A stretch of DNA of 64,000 bases, taken from assembly GCA_026214975.1 (NCBI GenBank), contig CM047815.1:77033299-77097298 (forward strand). Direction: 5' to 3'. Below the pieces are notes generated by a model. The model was not told the origin of the DNA, ran no database searches, and saw only the letters and a program-made list of their open reading frames with translations. This DNA comes from Gentiana macrophylla (Eukaryota > Streptophyta > Magnoliopsida > Gentianales > Gentianaceae). Below are positions 48,617 to 61,261 of the stretch, one piece after another. The position numbers were made by a program, and so were the translations under genes. Every line of letters begins with the position of its first letter. The first letter of the stretch is position 1.

Positions 48617-49027
48617 ATGGCAGCTAAGAAACAAGAAATAAGTCTCTTCAATCCATTCTATGTCCATCCCAATGAGAATCCATCTCTGGTTCTTGTTCAG
48701 CCATTGATGAATGGCAACAACTATAATCCATGGAAAATATCTATGGAGATGGTGTTAATCACCAAGAATAAAATTGGCTTCATAGACGGCACTATAAAAA
48801 GGCCAGAAGCAGATTCAGCAGATTTCCATGTATGGAGACAGTGTGATACAATGGTAAGATCATGGATTTTGAATTCTGTGGAGAACACCATTGCCCAGAG
48901 TTTGATGTACTTCAAGAGTGCACATGCAGTTTGGAAGAATATTGCAGCTGTATTTTCTAATGTTGATGCCTTAAGGCTCTCAGATCTTCTTGAGGAGATG
49001 CATCTGCTGAAGCAAGGTAATGATTAT
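48617..49027 (+). pseudogene. Copia gag, cut off by a nested insertion
   Basis: Starts at ATG 48617 (MAAKKQEISLFNPFYVHP) and is open for 137 codons. It shows the N-terminal copia gag pattern: PFYVHPNENPSLVLVQP, NGNNYNPWKISMEMVL, IGFIDGTI, VWKNIAAVF and LRLSDLLEEMHLLKQG. At 49028 the LTR of a minus-strand element begins and the frame stops six bases later. The rest of gag and all of pol are not found after that element, so this end is lost or moved. Confidence 0.85.
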
Positions 49028-50900
49028 TATTAGGAAATCTATGCGGGAACGCAGCGGAATTTAAAATTTATTTCCTTTTAACCAGGATCGACTTCGTTTA
49101 AGCAATAAACAAATAAGCTAGTAGACGGGGGTTACCTTGCTTGATCTAAAAGATCGACGCTTTGACCGTCTGATGAGAGTAGCGATGCACGGAGCCGCCC
49201 AAGCGTTCGGCCTCTACCGTCAGTCCACACGAACAACCCGCTGGAATCCACCATTGGATTGCTACTAGAAATCCGGTTGCTAGACCGGCCTTTTCTCTCT
49301 CTCAAATCTCTCTCTAAGAAACTCTCTATTTTTCACAAGAACTATTAGCTCTTGAAATTGTGATGTATAAAAGAGCTAGCCAAGCCTCCCTATTTATAAG
49401 GTGACCTGTGCCCTATATGATCCCAATCTGATTGGGAGAAGTTTCCTAGTAGATTGGAGAGAAAGAAAACATTTTCCTAATAAAATAAGGAAAATCACTT
49501 TGATTAATTTATCTCATTTAATATTCAATATCTTATATTACATATATTCCCAAGATATATATATTGACAATATATCATATTGAATATATCTTTATCTTAT
49601 TACCATAAATCTATTTTCCAAAAATCAATTAATATATAATATTAATATTATGGTAATCTTATTAATAAAATTGCACAATTCAAATGTATCCAATACATGT
49701 CAAAAGTGGCGTCCCTTTTCCCCCACTAATTTGGGAATTGAGATTTTCTTTAATTAATATAATACTATGATTAATTAATTTGCAAAATACATGTATATCA
49801 TATATATATATATACAAATCTATTATATGTACATTTAATTAATCAACATAATTAATATCTTGTATTTAATTTATTCATAATAAATATATACCACCATATT
49901 AATTTATCACTATAATCTTTATAGACTTGAGATAAACTTTCCTTATTTGGTTATTAACTATAACCACATTTTAATCCGGCTAGATGCTCTTATGTGTGTG
50001 ACCCGATAGGCTTCCGAATATGTTGACCGTATACACAAAGTACAAATTACGAAAATGCCCTTCAGGCCTAACGATCATGGGATAGCATCTAGAAACACAC
50101 CGTGACCCCCAATCATCGGAAGAGTCAAATGCAATAACTACTACATTTCATGTGAAACAGTTACCGTGTAAATTACAATCCTACTGCAGTAATAATATCC
50201 ATACGATCATATCTCGAGTGTCAATACATTTACGATCGTATCTTATAATCTAGATATCATGCTCTCTCAGAGTAATACATTTACTCCCACTTTGCAAAGA
50301 TTCACGAGAGCTAGACATTCCTTATAAGAAGGCCATTTCGGATACTCAATCCCAATCATAAGATACGCGATTCCCGGACGAACTAACATGTATACTCCGC
50401 ATGCTTCAGTATCACACCAATCACTACTGCATGATCGCCCCATGGCTAGGAGAAACCTCAATAGTCTCAAAGCATGACAATCCACACCGTGATGCCATGA
50501 AGACTGCGGTCTTAAGGATAATTACAGTCCAAGTGTCTCTACACTTCGATAGACGAGATCTATCCCTGCCCTTAAAGACAGAAGACATCTAATACGTGCT
50601 AGCCTGTTTGTACTATCAATGCCCTGTTTAATAGTACATCAGCCTATAGACATTTAAGTATCAAACTTATTAAAGTGATTAGAGATCTCATCAACCATAA
50701 TCACCTATCGTGGTTTCTCTATCACAGTTTAATACTAAGGATGTTATCATATAACAATTCACAATTGGTTCTTTAAAAGAACAAATATATGACAACATAA
50801 AAGCCATTTAATATATGTATAAACATAAAGAAATAGTAGAAATGATCCGACCCGGTCGGATCCGGTCAAACCCAATTGGGTTTAGGACACTATTTCAACA
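49028..50900 (-). repeat. 3' LTR of the large minus-strand copia element
   Basis: 1873 bp, plus-strand ends TATTAGGAAATC (TG changed to TA) and TATTTCAACA. It lacks about 85 bp near 50530 that both other copies of this LTR have. A TATA box (TTATAAATAGGG, minus strand) lies near 49400. Confidence 0.85.
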
Positions 50901-53900
50901 ATCTCTCATTTGGCCTAAAACCAATCACTCGCACACACAAGACCAAGTTGAAACACAATAATCTCATGCAATACTCGCAACCAACTCTAGCCATGAACAG
51001 ATCGCTATCCGTGGGGACTCAGACTATCTTCATATCATGCTCCAAATGACCAAGTCAAAGGAACCGCCTCAACACACACATGAATCTCCGACGAGACCCT
51101 GGTCCTTTCTTCAAGCAATGAATCCACTTACTATATCTGCTATATAGAAAAGGTGGAAGAACCATACAAGGTTCAAGAATGAACCTTCTAGATCCATGTA
51201 CTGCTTCCGCTGCGCCTCTAAGTCACTACTGTGTTTTGGCCTAGTTGTAGAATTTACAGTGACCCATAGCTAAGAATATTTCCGGCTCACTGTATCACTT
51301 AATCAAAGTGACTGCAAACCCAGACTGCAGCTCCCACTCGCCTTCATAAGACTCAGGATACACGTCTGTATATCTATATTTATCTGATTCGAAGTTTCGA
51401 TAAACTAGGAAACCATCATTAACTCGTTCAAGGATATTCTCGAGATTCACCAGATTCCTGGTTGCCATTGATGGAATCTAATTCAGATATTATGGCTCCT
51501 GGCCATATCTCTCAGTCTTGCCTTTCAAACATTCATTCATAAGTCGTGAGATATTCATTCTTCAAGATGAACATACCAGCAGCCTTTTCAGGCCTAAGGT
51601 TATCTACTGACTTACAGAACTTTTATGTGCATTGAGCAGTGTTCTACACCTTATCACTATGTGGCGTCTGCTCGCGTTCCTATATTTGAATATCTCATTG
51701 TGGTTCTTAAACTACTTTGAGATCTAATTTACTCCCACTGTTTCTTTTGGAAGAAACACTTCCTCTAGAAGACAGCATGTTTTGAGACAAACACATTTTT
51801 TCTCCGCGGACAAGTAAATTATATCTAGCGTACTTAATAAGATATTCCACAAAGTTGCATATGTCATACTAGGCTCCAAGCCTTTCTGACTTTGCTTATG
51901 ACAACTTCAAATCATCGGTTAAGATAGATTCGACATTATCCCCTTCCATGTCTAATATGGAATTTATTCAACCTGTATTCTTTGGAACTCGGTTAAGTAT
52001 AAGGGCACTATCCCGAAACGGGTAAGGGATACTTTGCATGGCTTGCGTCACACCTTTATCGTAAAGTGTTGTTTCCATTTTAGGAACACAATCTAATTGC
52101 GTGTCCTTAAAATGGTATCCTTCAAGGGGGAATTTTATTCCTTTCAGACAACTTCTGAAACACCACTCATGTATTAATTACTTCAATCCAATTGAAGATT
52201 AATTCCTTAGTAGTTCATCAATCTCATATTCGTACTAGCTCGAACTTTTCGGGCTTTCCGAATCATGCACTTCACTGAGTACACATGACTATTTCTAAAA
52301 ATGGTCATAGAGACTAACAAAAACTTATTTGTGGCATTAATTGTCATAAGCCAACAAACATCGGTATGTTTAGGCTTTAGACAACTTTCTAGATTTTGTA
52401 ACCTTTTCATAAAATGGTATTTTAGTCATCTTTAGATAAGATTCTTATTACCCACACGATTCATAACCATATGGTTCAGACGTCATCAGAATGACATCTG
52501 ATCACACAATTCTCCTCCATAGAGACTATGTCTATAACGACCACCAAATATTAAGGATAACAACCATACAAACATTTAGCTGAGATTTTTCACCTATATC
52601 AACTATACAGTGACATCAATCTAATATGTTAGATTCAGTGACCTTTCAACTTTATCGGAATAACATTTATTCCTTACAATTGAATATGTCTACTAAATCT
52701 TAACAAACAACTGAGCTCGTGTTCTTCATAAGAACCGGAACGCAATAACATTTATTTAGCTCCTTTGTCAGGTTACCAGACTCAGAAAACAAAGCCGAAA
52801 ATGTTGCAACTTTTGCTTCACTTTCGTATCTAAGTGTATTCCGTATTTAATCTTTCTAATTTAATCACACTCGTAAGATATCATATATCTAAGAATTGAC
52901 TTGAATTTAGATAGATTTATCTCAACACACTTGCCTAGAATGGAGACTTCGATAAGTTCTCTTACCTAAGCACTTGCCCTAACTTCTTTTTTAATCCTTT
53001 AAGCACTTGTGAATATTTCTTAGTGTAGTATTCATAAGACTTAAGAAAGATCACAAGAGTTATGTCTTTAATTTCCTTTCATAAAGAAAATCCAAAGTTT
53101 ATTAAATAGTTTATTTAATCTTTTGAATCGTATTCAAAACATTGACTATTTAATTAACCTTTAAGAAATGATTAAAGAAATAACTCGATACTTAAATCTT
53201 ACAATTTTGAAAACAACATTTCCAAAATTCGATGCGGACATTCTTATTCAACGTTTGAATTAATTGTCATCGTATGACAGAATGATCATATTGGATTGTA
53301 TCCAATATATGATTAATTCGTTGAAACTTATTTCAAGTGATTCAATCATATCATGAACTTCCGTTTTTCATTAATAAATAAAGTCTTGGAGCACTGCATC
53401 AAATATGTAGTCTCCTTGTCTCTAACTACTATAACGGAGTTGCTAGTGTCATTGCTTATTTAAAAGGATTAAAATTACTTAACTATATTTGAGAACGTTT
53501 CTCAAAAGGTAACAGTCATAATTTGGTTTTATTAATCGAGAATAAAACATAAATATAAAGTTTGCTAAAACTACAACATTAAAATGAAGATAAAAGAGTG
53601 TTGTTGTTTATACACGCAAATCAAAAACGGTCTTATGGTTTATGATTTTGCTCTCACTAGTCAACTACTCTCAATTGACTTTTAAGAGTTATTAATTTCT
53701 TTAGTGGACAAGATCCCACTAAACTACCGTGACCCCCGCTTTGGCTGGTGGGCCGAAAATAGTCTAATAGGTAGGCAACTCTTTGTCAATCGTATCTTAT
53801 ACGACTCTTGTTGTTTGACTAGTCAACTCTTTGACAATTTTCATCTTATGAAGTAGTCAAACCCTTGCCTCTAAAATCCAAACAACCCCGCTTTGGCTGG

Positions 53901-55424
53901 TGGCCGAGAGAATTCTTAGTCAAGTCATAACCTCAATATTCGTGAGATCTCATACGATCATATCTCGATAATGACGATATACTCGAGGTAGGTCAACCCC
54001 CGACTTTGGGTGATGAGTTGGATCCGAACAAGGGCTATTCACCGTCATTATAATATGGGGAGGCAATTTTGACTTGATTCTTTTGAGGTGGAAGTATTTA
54101 TGTAAATTAATTCACTTAATTAATTTTAATTATGGTCTCATCATGTATATCTATCTCTATATACATACATCCTACACATTCATCTAGATCGTGCCTAGTT
54201 ATGCATCTATCGTATCATATAAAATACAGACAAGCTCAAAATAAATAAATACATAAAGTAACCGGTATGATCATAGACTTTTCCTAGGTGCGGTTTTGAA
54301 TACAAACTGAAGAAACCGCGGGTCACAATATAAGGGTAGCTGCAACCGTCAATAGGATCTTTAATGCGACATCTCCAATGGGATCTTTATTCTTCTTTAT
54401 TTGGTCTCCATCTTCTGCCCCATTTTTGTTACATTTAATTCAATCTAATAAAATAAATACACCCGCCGCACACGGGGGGAGCTAACGGGAATGAGATAAA
54501 TGCAGAAAATAAACTAGGTCACAAACTTCATAACGGCCTAGGACAATTTTAAACCAACAGAAAAATTAAATCATTCACATCTATCATATCGGTCGAGTCC
54601 ATGATCAATCGGAGTCCATATAATCATATTATATCTACTATATCTAATCCGTACAATAACATCTTATGAAAAAGATAAAATTAAAATTTAACTAGTTGCG
54701 TCTTTATTAATCGATTAACGTTTAATCAATTTACACAATCAATTAACTAATTAACATTTAATTAATTAATAATTTTAATCGAAATAAAATTAACAATTAA
54801 TTTTAAACCGATTTCAATTTTAATTAATTAGAAATATTTCAAAAATAAATCAAAATTAAAATTAGGCATCTTTGTTTCTTTCCTTTTGATTATTAATCAA
54901 AAGGGATGCATTGGTTTCCTAAACAAAAGACATCTTCCTTAGCCCTTTCCAAAATCAAAATTTTGAAAATGACCTAAACCTTTTCTCAGATCAAATATTT
55001 GGAAAAAGTCTAGGCCTATTCCAAACAAAGTTTGAAAATACCATTATTATTTTAATGCCATGTGGCATCCCAATGACCCAAACTATTTAAATCATTAGTT
55101 AGCCATATGACGCAACTAAACAAATGAGATATTAATCACAACTATGAATCATATTGAATCACAAAATACATAAAATAAAATTTTGGAGATCCACCAAAAA
55201 GATGCATCAGCCGCCGCCGACCGCCCGGGGGGAGCCGCCGCCGCAATTTCCGGTGAGGGTGCCGCCGCCGATCGGCCGAGCACCCCAAAAGCCGATCTCC
55301 TTTTTTTTCTTCCCTTTTTGTGTATCGTTTTGCGAATCTAAAATCTTTCATCTTTTAATTACGTGATTTAAACGATAAAACTAACAACGCAAATTAACAT
55401 GCTTATCGTTTGCTCTGATACCAC
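50901..55424 (-). pseudogene. Decayed internal region of the large copia element
   Basis: Full of stops. The clearest trace is at 52410-52207, where KHTDVCWL and ATNKFLLVSMTIFRN fit the start of integrase (first catalytic Asp in HTDVCGP-type context) and KCMIRKARKV fits the following strand. Near 52140-51960 a frame gives MQSIPYPFRDSALILNRVPKN. No intact RT, RNase H or zinc knuckle was seen. A phrase around CCCCGCTTTGGCTGGTGG recurs near 53733, 53886 and, weaker, 53990. A GC-rich CCG-repeat patch sits at 55200-55290, not far from the primer site. Confidence 0.55.
55411..55423 (-). other. Primer-binding site of the large minus-strand copia element
   Basis: Plus-strand TGCTCTGATACCA, i.e. TGGTATCAGAGCA on the minus strand, one base from the LTR. 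Confidence 0.95.
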
Positions 55425-57668
55425 TGTTAGGAAATCTACGCAGGAACGCAGTGAAATTTAAAATATATTTTCTTTTAAACAGGATCGACTTCGTTTAAAC
55501 AATAAACAAATAAGCTAGTAGACGGTGGTTACCTTGCTTGATCTAAAAGATCGACGCTTTGACCGTCTCAGAAGAGTAGCGATGCACGGAGCCGCCCAAG
55601 CGTTCGGCCTCTACCACCAGTCCACACGAACAACCCACCCGAATCCACCATTGGATTGCTGGTAGAAAAATCCGGTTGCTAGACCGGTCTTTTTTCTCTC
55701 TCAAATCTCTCTCTAAGAAGTTCTCTATTTTTCACAAGAACTATTATCTTTTGAAATTGTGATGTACAAAATAGCTAGCCAAGCCTCCCTATTTATAAGG
55801 TGACTTGCGCCCCATATGATCCCAATCTGATTGAGAGAAGCTTCCTAGTAGATTGAGAAGAAAGAAAACTTTTTCTAATAAAATAAAGAAAATCCATTTG
55901 ATTGATTTATATCATTTAATATTTAATATCATATATTAAATATATTCCAAGATATGTATATTGACAATATCTCATATTAAATATATATTTATCTTATTAC
56001 CATATTTTCCAAAAATCAATTAATATCTAATATTAATATTATGGTAATCTTATTAATTAAATTGCACAATTCAAATGTATCCAACACACTTCCAAAATGA
56101 TGTCCCTTTTCCCCACTAATTTGGGAATTGAGATTTTCTTTAATTAATATAATACTATGATTAATTAATTTGTAAAATACATGTATATCATATATATATA
56201 TTCAAAATACATATCTATTATATGTACATTTAATTGATCAACATAATTAATATCTTGTATTTAATTTATTCATAATAAATATAGATTTTTGTCGAGAATG
56301 ACAAAATTATCAAAAAATCAGGATAGAAGGACACTGTAATTTAATCATGACAAAAGTAACAATTATAAAGTAATAAATATGAAGTAACAAATGTGGAATA
56401 AAGTAAATATGAAGTAACAATTGTGAAACACAAAGTAATATTAACATGTGAAGTAACAATTTTAAAGTAACAATTGTGATTTTTGTCCTTTATAATCATG
56501 AAAATATTACTTTTGTCCTTCTAGACCCATTTATTAATTTTTTGTCCTTGTGGCCCCTTCCCCCTAATAAATAAATACCACCATATTAATTTACCACTAT
56601 AACCCTTATAAACTTGGATAAACTATCCTTATGTGGTTATCAACTATAACCGCATTTTAGTCCGGCCGGCTAGATGTTCTAATGTGTGTGACCCGATAGA
56701 CTTCTGAACATGTTGGCCGTAGGCATAAAGTGCAAATGACGAAAATGCATTTCATACCTAACGATCATGGAATAGCGTCTAGCAATACACCGTGACCCCT
56801 AATCATCGGAAGAGTCATATGCAATGACTAATACCTTTCATGTGAAACATTTACCGTGTAAATAGAATCCTATCACTGTAATAATATCCATACGGTCGTA
56901 CGTCGAGTGTCAAACATCAACGACCGTATCTTATAATCTGGATATCCTATTCTCTCGAAGTAACTTATTTACTTCCACTTTGCAAAGATTCACGAGAGTA
57001 AGACATTCCTTATAAGAAGGCCCTTTCGGATATTCACTCCTACTAATAGGGTACGCGATTTCCGGACGACCAAACATGTATACTCCGCATGCTTCAGTAT
57101 CATACCCAATCTCTACCGCATGATCGCCCCATGGCTAGGGGAAACCTCAATAGTGTCAAAGCATGACAATCCACACCATGATGCCATGTAGACTCCGGTC
57201 ATAAGGATAATTACACAAGCGAACATAGTGTGACACTTAACAGTGTAAGTGAGTCAGTCTAACGTACGCATTCTCTAATACACATTCACATACAATCCAA
57301 GTGTCTCTACACTTCGATAGACGAGATATATCCATGCCATTAAAGACATAAGACATCTAATATGTGCTAGCCTGTTTGTACTATCATTGCCCTGTTTAAT
57401 AGTACATAAGCCTAGAGACATTTAAGTATCAAATTTATTAAAGTGATTAGAGATCTCATCAACCATAATCGCCTATCATGGTTTCTCTATCACAGTTTCA
57501 TATTAAGGACGTTATCATATAACAATTCATAATTGGTTCTTTAAAAGAACAAATATATGACAACTGAAAAACCATTTAATATATGTACAAACATAAAGAA
57601 ATATTAGAAATGATCCGACCCGGTCAGATCCGGTCCAAACCGGTTGGGTTTACGACACTATTTCAACA
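55425..57668 (-). repeat. 5' LTR of the large minus-strand copia element
   Basis: 2244 bp, plus-strand ends TGTTAGGAAATC and TATTTCAACA. It is longer than its partner because of an insertion at about 56284-56570 and because it keeps the 85 bp the other lost. Many base differences from the left copy point to an old insertion or to two different source elements. Confidence 0.85.
56284..56570. mobile_element. AT-rich insertion in the LTR, MITE-like
   Basis: Absent from the other two LTR copies, which read straight through ATAAATATATACCACC-like sequence here. It starts near GATTTTTGTCGAGAATGAC and ends near TTTTTTGTCCTTGTGGCC, with AATAAATA-like sequence on both sides. Inside, GAAGTAACAA or AAGTAACAAT recurs at least five times. 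Ends and target duplication are not sharp enough to assign a superfamily. Confidence 0.5.
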
Positions 57669-57942
57669 CGAGCTGGTGTGCCCACGCTTCTTCGTCTTGC
57701 CTAGGAGGTGGCGTATGAAGGCTTGGTTGAAACCCTTTGCCTAATCAACTATGAATGTTGTGGTGGCATGAGGAGGGTTGGCTAATTCTTGGTCCTACTC
57801 ATCTTATTATAGTGAGAGCTGAACGGACCAAAGACCCTATTCATTGTTGGACCTTCTAGATGACCTGACATGAATCCGATGGAGCTTTTTCGGGTTTAGC
57901 ATATCATCTTTTATTACAAAAATCCAATGGGATTTTTTCCTA
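57669..57942. other. Unassigned spacer
   Basis: About 270 bp between the copia LTR and the MITE. No frame or repeat recognised; it does not continue the interrupted gag at 48617. Confidence 0.4.
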
Positions 57943-57950
57943 ATTAGGGC

Positions 57951-58447
57951 TAGGGCTGTTAAACGAACCAAGCGTTCATGAACAAAGCTCGAACTCGGCT
58001 CGTTTAAGCTCGTTCAAGCTCGTTCGTTAATGGTATCGAGCCGAGCTCGAGCAGTTTCTCCTGCTCGTTTACTAAACGAGCGAACACGAGCCCTGCTCGT
58101 GAACGCTCGTTAGTGTTCGCGAACTTAGGTAATATATATAAATAATATATACACATTAACATTTTACACATTGAGTTAGTAGTTGAACAAGCCGAGCTCG
58201 AAAAAAATTACTATTGAACGAGCCAAGATCGAAAAAATACTATTGAACGAGCCGAGCTCGAGTTCGAGCTTGTTCGCGAGCTTGATATCGAGCTCGAGCT
58301 CGAACATTTTTCATACTTATTGAGCCGAGCTCGAACGGATTTTTAGGCTCGTTTGTGTTAACGAGCGAGCTTGAATGAGTACGATTACAAAAGAGCTTGA
58401 GCTTGAACTTCAGCTACTTGGCTCGACTCGGCTCGTTAACAGCACTG
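57951..58447. mobile_element. hAT-type MITE, 497 bp
   Basis: Flanked by the perfect 8-bp direct repeat ATTAGGGC (57943-57950 and 58448-58455), the target length of hAT elements. Terminal inverted repeats are TAGGGCTGTTAAACGA on the left and CAGTGCTGTTAACGAG (reverse complement) on the right. The interior is rich in GAGCTCGA palindromes, and there is no coding capacity. Non-autonomous; needs a hAT transposase from elsewhere. Confidence 0.88.
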
Positions 58448-58455
58448 ATTAGGGC

Positions 58456-58866
58456 TTTAACAAGATATGTTTTTGTGTAATGGACATCCAATGAGGAATG
58501 TTATAAATTCTAATAATATGTTGATGTCCATTAATGAAACACATTTAAATATGTGATGTAAGAAAATGTGTTAGCACATATGTTGCCGATTGGTGGATTT
58601 TGTCTCCGGCTTGGTGCTGTTGTCCCGAAGTAGTGCTTCGTCATATGTTGCTGAGGTGTTCCGGTATCTTTTCCCGGGATCTCTTGTGCCGTTTTGGTGG
58701 CGGGTGCCGGAATCTTAGTCGCCGATGGTGGTTCTGTCTGAGTGCACCTACATGACTGCAACATTAAAAAGTTTCTTCCTTTTCATGCTAAGCACGCCCC
58801 AAGTGATTCCTTGCTTGGTTTTGTTTCGGTGGTTGTTTTGTGTGTCTAGTTTGGGGGTTCTTTTAT
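58456..58866. other. Unassigned sequence before the TRIM
   Basis: Holds a GC-richer stretch (58580-58760) with a 77-codon minus-strand frame but no recognisable domain. Confidence 0.35.
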
Positions 58867-59044
58867 TGTAAAGTCCCACATTTTTAAAGTAATGTCCTGC
58901 TCACCCTAATATAAGTGTGAGAAATAAAAAAAGTCTTGTCAACTCCAATTAGCCCTTTTAGACTAAGCAAGGACGATGGTCTAAGTAGTTGACCGGATCA
59001 TTTATGAATCATTTAGCGCTACCAGGCACGGGGGCGTTACAGAT

Positions 59045-59058
59045 TGGTATTCAGAGCC
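59045..59058 (+). other. TRIM primer-binding site
   Basis: TGGTATTCAGAGCC is the initiator-Met tRNA site TGGTATCAGAGCC with one extra T, three bases after the left repeat. Confidence 0.8.
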
Positions 59059-59084
59059 TACTGTCACACGGAGCTACGTGCCAC

Positions 59085-60967
59085 TGTAAGAAATCAACTA
59101 GTTTTACGCAGCGAAATTTAAAAAAATTGATTCCGATCCAAAGATCGACTCCGTTTAAAACAATAAACACGTTAAGTAGAAGATGGTGAATACCTTGTCT
59201 GATCTAAAAGATCGAATCTTCGACCGTCTAAGGAGAGTAGTAGTGTACGCAAGCCGTCCACGTGTCCGGCCTCTATCAATATCCGCACGAGCACCTCGCC
59301 GGAATCCTCCTTGGATTGTTTCTAGAAAAACCGGTTGCTAGACCAACATTTTCTCTCTCTCAAGACTCTCTTTAAGAAGCTCTCAGTTTATTTAGTAAAT
59401 TAGAACTCTTCTAATTGTGATATACAAAAAAGCTAGTCAACCTCTTGTTTATATAGAGGTAGGCTGCACCCATGTAGCTCCCATTCCCAATGGAAAAAGC
59501 TTTTGAGTGGAGTAAGGAGAAAAAAAACATTGTACTAGTAAAATAAGGAAAATATATATTCTAGATTTATCTCATTTAATTCAGTATCTTATATTAAATA
59601 AATCCAAGATATTGTCAATATCTAATATTGATTATCTGTATCATGTTACCATAAATCAATTTATACATGTGTATATATCACATATATATGTTGCACATAT
59701 AATAAATCTATAATAACATAATACTACAATTAATTAATTTACAAAATGCATGTGTATCTTATACACACATATCCTGCACCCCATATAGCCATTAATTAGC
59801 TTCCGGAATATTCTTTATTAATTAGCACAATTAATAACTTGTATTCAATTTATTCATAATAAATAAATGTCACATTATTAATTTATCACTATAACACTTT
59901 ATAGTCGAGATAAAATTTCCTTATTTGGTTATCGCTATAACCGCAATTTAATCCGGCTAGATGTTCTTATATGTGTGACCCGATAGGCTTCTGAATATGT
60001 TGGCCGTAGGCATAAAGTGCATTTACTAAAATACCTTTTATACCCAATGATCACGAAATAGCGTCCAGCAACATATCGTGACCCCCAATCTTCGGAAGAG
60101 TCAAAAGCGATTAGTACTACTTTTCATGTGAAACAGTTACCGTGTAAATAGAATCATATCGCTGTTGCAATATCCATACAATCGTATCTCGAGTGTCTAT
60201 ACATCAACGATCGTATCTTATAATTTGGATATCATGCTCTCTCAGAATAACTCAATTACTCCCACTTTGCAAAGATTCACGAGAGCTAGACATTCCTTAT
60301 AAAAATGTCATTTCGGATATTTACTCCTACTATTAGGATACGCGATTTCTAGACAAACAAACATGTATCCTACGCATGCTTCAATATCATACCCGAGCAC
60401 TACCGTATGATCGCCCCATGGCTAGGGGAAACCTCAATAGAGTCAAAACAAGACAATCCACACCGTGATGCCATGAAGACTCCGGTCTCAAGATAATTAC
60501 ACAACTGCCATATACTGCGACACTTAATGTAAGTGGGCCAGTCTAACGTAAGCATTCTCTAATGCACGTCCACGTACAGTCCAAGTGTCTCTACACTTCG
60601 ATAGACGAGATCTATCCCTATCTTCAATAAGATAGAAGACATCCAATACGTGCTAGTCTAACCGTACTATCAATGTCCAGTTTGATAATAAATACGACTA
60701 GAGACATTTAAATATCAAAATTATTAAAATGATAGCGATCTCATCAACCATAATCACTATCATGGTTTCTCTATCACAGTTTAATATTAAGGACGTTACT
60801 ATATATACAATAACATAATTGGTTAATAAAGTTAAACTAAATATATAATAACGAAAGTGCCTTTTATTAATCATAATAAACTTATTACATGAACTAAATA
60901 GACTGTAAATAAACTGACCCGGTTGGATCCGCTCCAACCCTATTGGGTTTGGGACACCATTTCAACA
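59085..60967 (-). mobile_element. Solo LTR of the large copia family, nested in the TRIM
   Basis: 1883 bp related over its whole length to 49028-50900 and 55425-57668, with plus-strand ends TGTAAGAAATC and CATTTCAACA. Flanking 5-mers GCCAC (59080-59084) and GCCGC (60968-60972) are a target duplication with one change. No internal region is present, so LTR-LTR recombination has removed it. Confidence 0.88.
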
Positions 60968-61066
60968 GCCGCACCATGAGAGGCGGTGGGGCCACCTCCA
61001 GAATCCTATGGTAGGGACGAGACTGAGACAAGTCATGGCCGTTCTGGCGCGGACGCTAGTCCCTTA

Positions 61067-61079
61067 TAAAGGGGGAGAA
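61067..61079 (+). other. TRIM polypurine tract
   Basis: TAAAGGGGGAGAA ends at the base before the right terminal repeat. Confidence 0.85.
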
Positions 61080-61261
61080 TGTAAAATCTCACATATGTAA
61101 AGAAATGTCCTGCTCACCCCCATATAAGTGTGAGACATAAAAAATGTCTTGTCAACTCGGGTTAACCATTTTAGACCAAGCGATGACGACGGTCTAAACA
61201 GTTGATCAAATCATTTATGACTCTTTTAGTGCTACCAGACTCGATATTTGAGGGCGTTACA

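Larger units (their letters stand above)
49028..57668 (-). mobile_element. Large minus-strand Ty1/copia element, heavily decayed
   Basis: Two related long terminal repeats (49028-50900 and 55425-57668) bracket 4.5 kb. The primer site reads TGGTATCAGAGCA on the minus strand at 55423-55411, directly against the right repeat, which is therefore the 5' LTR. A polypurine-like tract GGCCAAATGAGAGAT (50915-50901) abuts the left repeat. Only traces of coding sequence remain inside. The flanks do not give a target duplication (ATTAT on the left, CGAGC on the right), so the copy may be a recombinant or its edge may have been deleted. Confidence 0.85.
58867..61261 (+). mobile_element. TRIM (terminal-repeat retrotransposon in miniature) with a nested solo LTR
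   Basis: Terminal direct repeats at 58867-59041 (175 bp) and 61080-61261 (182 bp) both start TGTAAA and end GGGCGTTACA. The perfect 5-bp target duplication TTTAT is at 58862-58866 and 61262-61266. A primer site lies near 59045-59058 and a polypurine tract before the right repeat. Without the nested 1.9-kb LTR the element is about 507 bp with about 155 bp inside, too small to code, which is the TRIM hallmark. Confidence 0.9.

Noticed and set aside
55142..55366. Arg-rich or Pro-rich ORFs on both strands
   Set aside because: Produced by the CCG-repeat patch; low complexity only.
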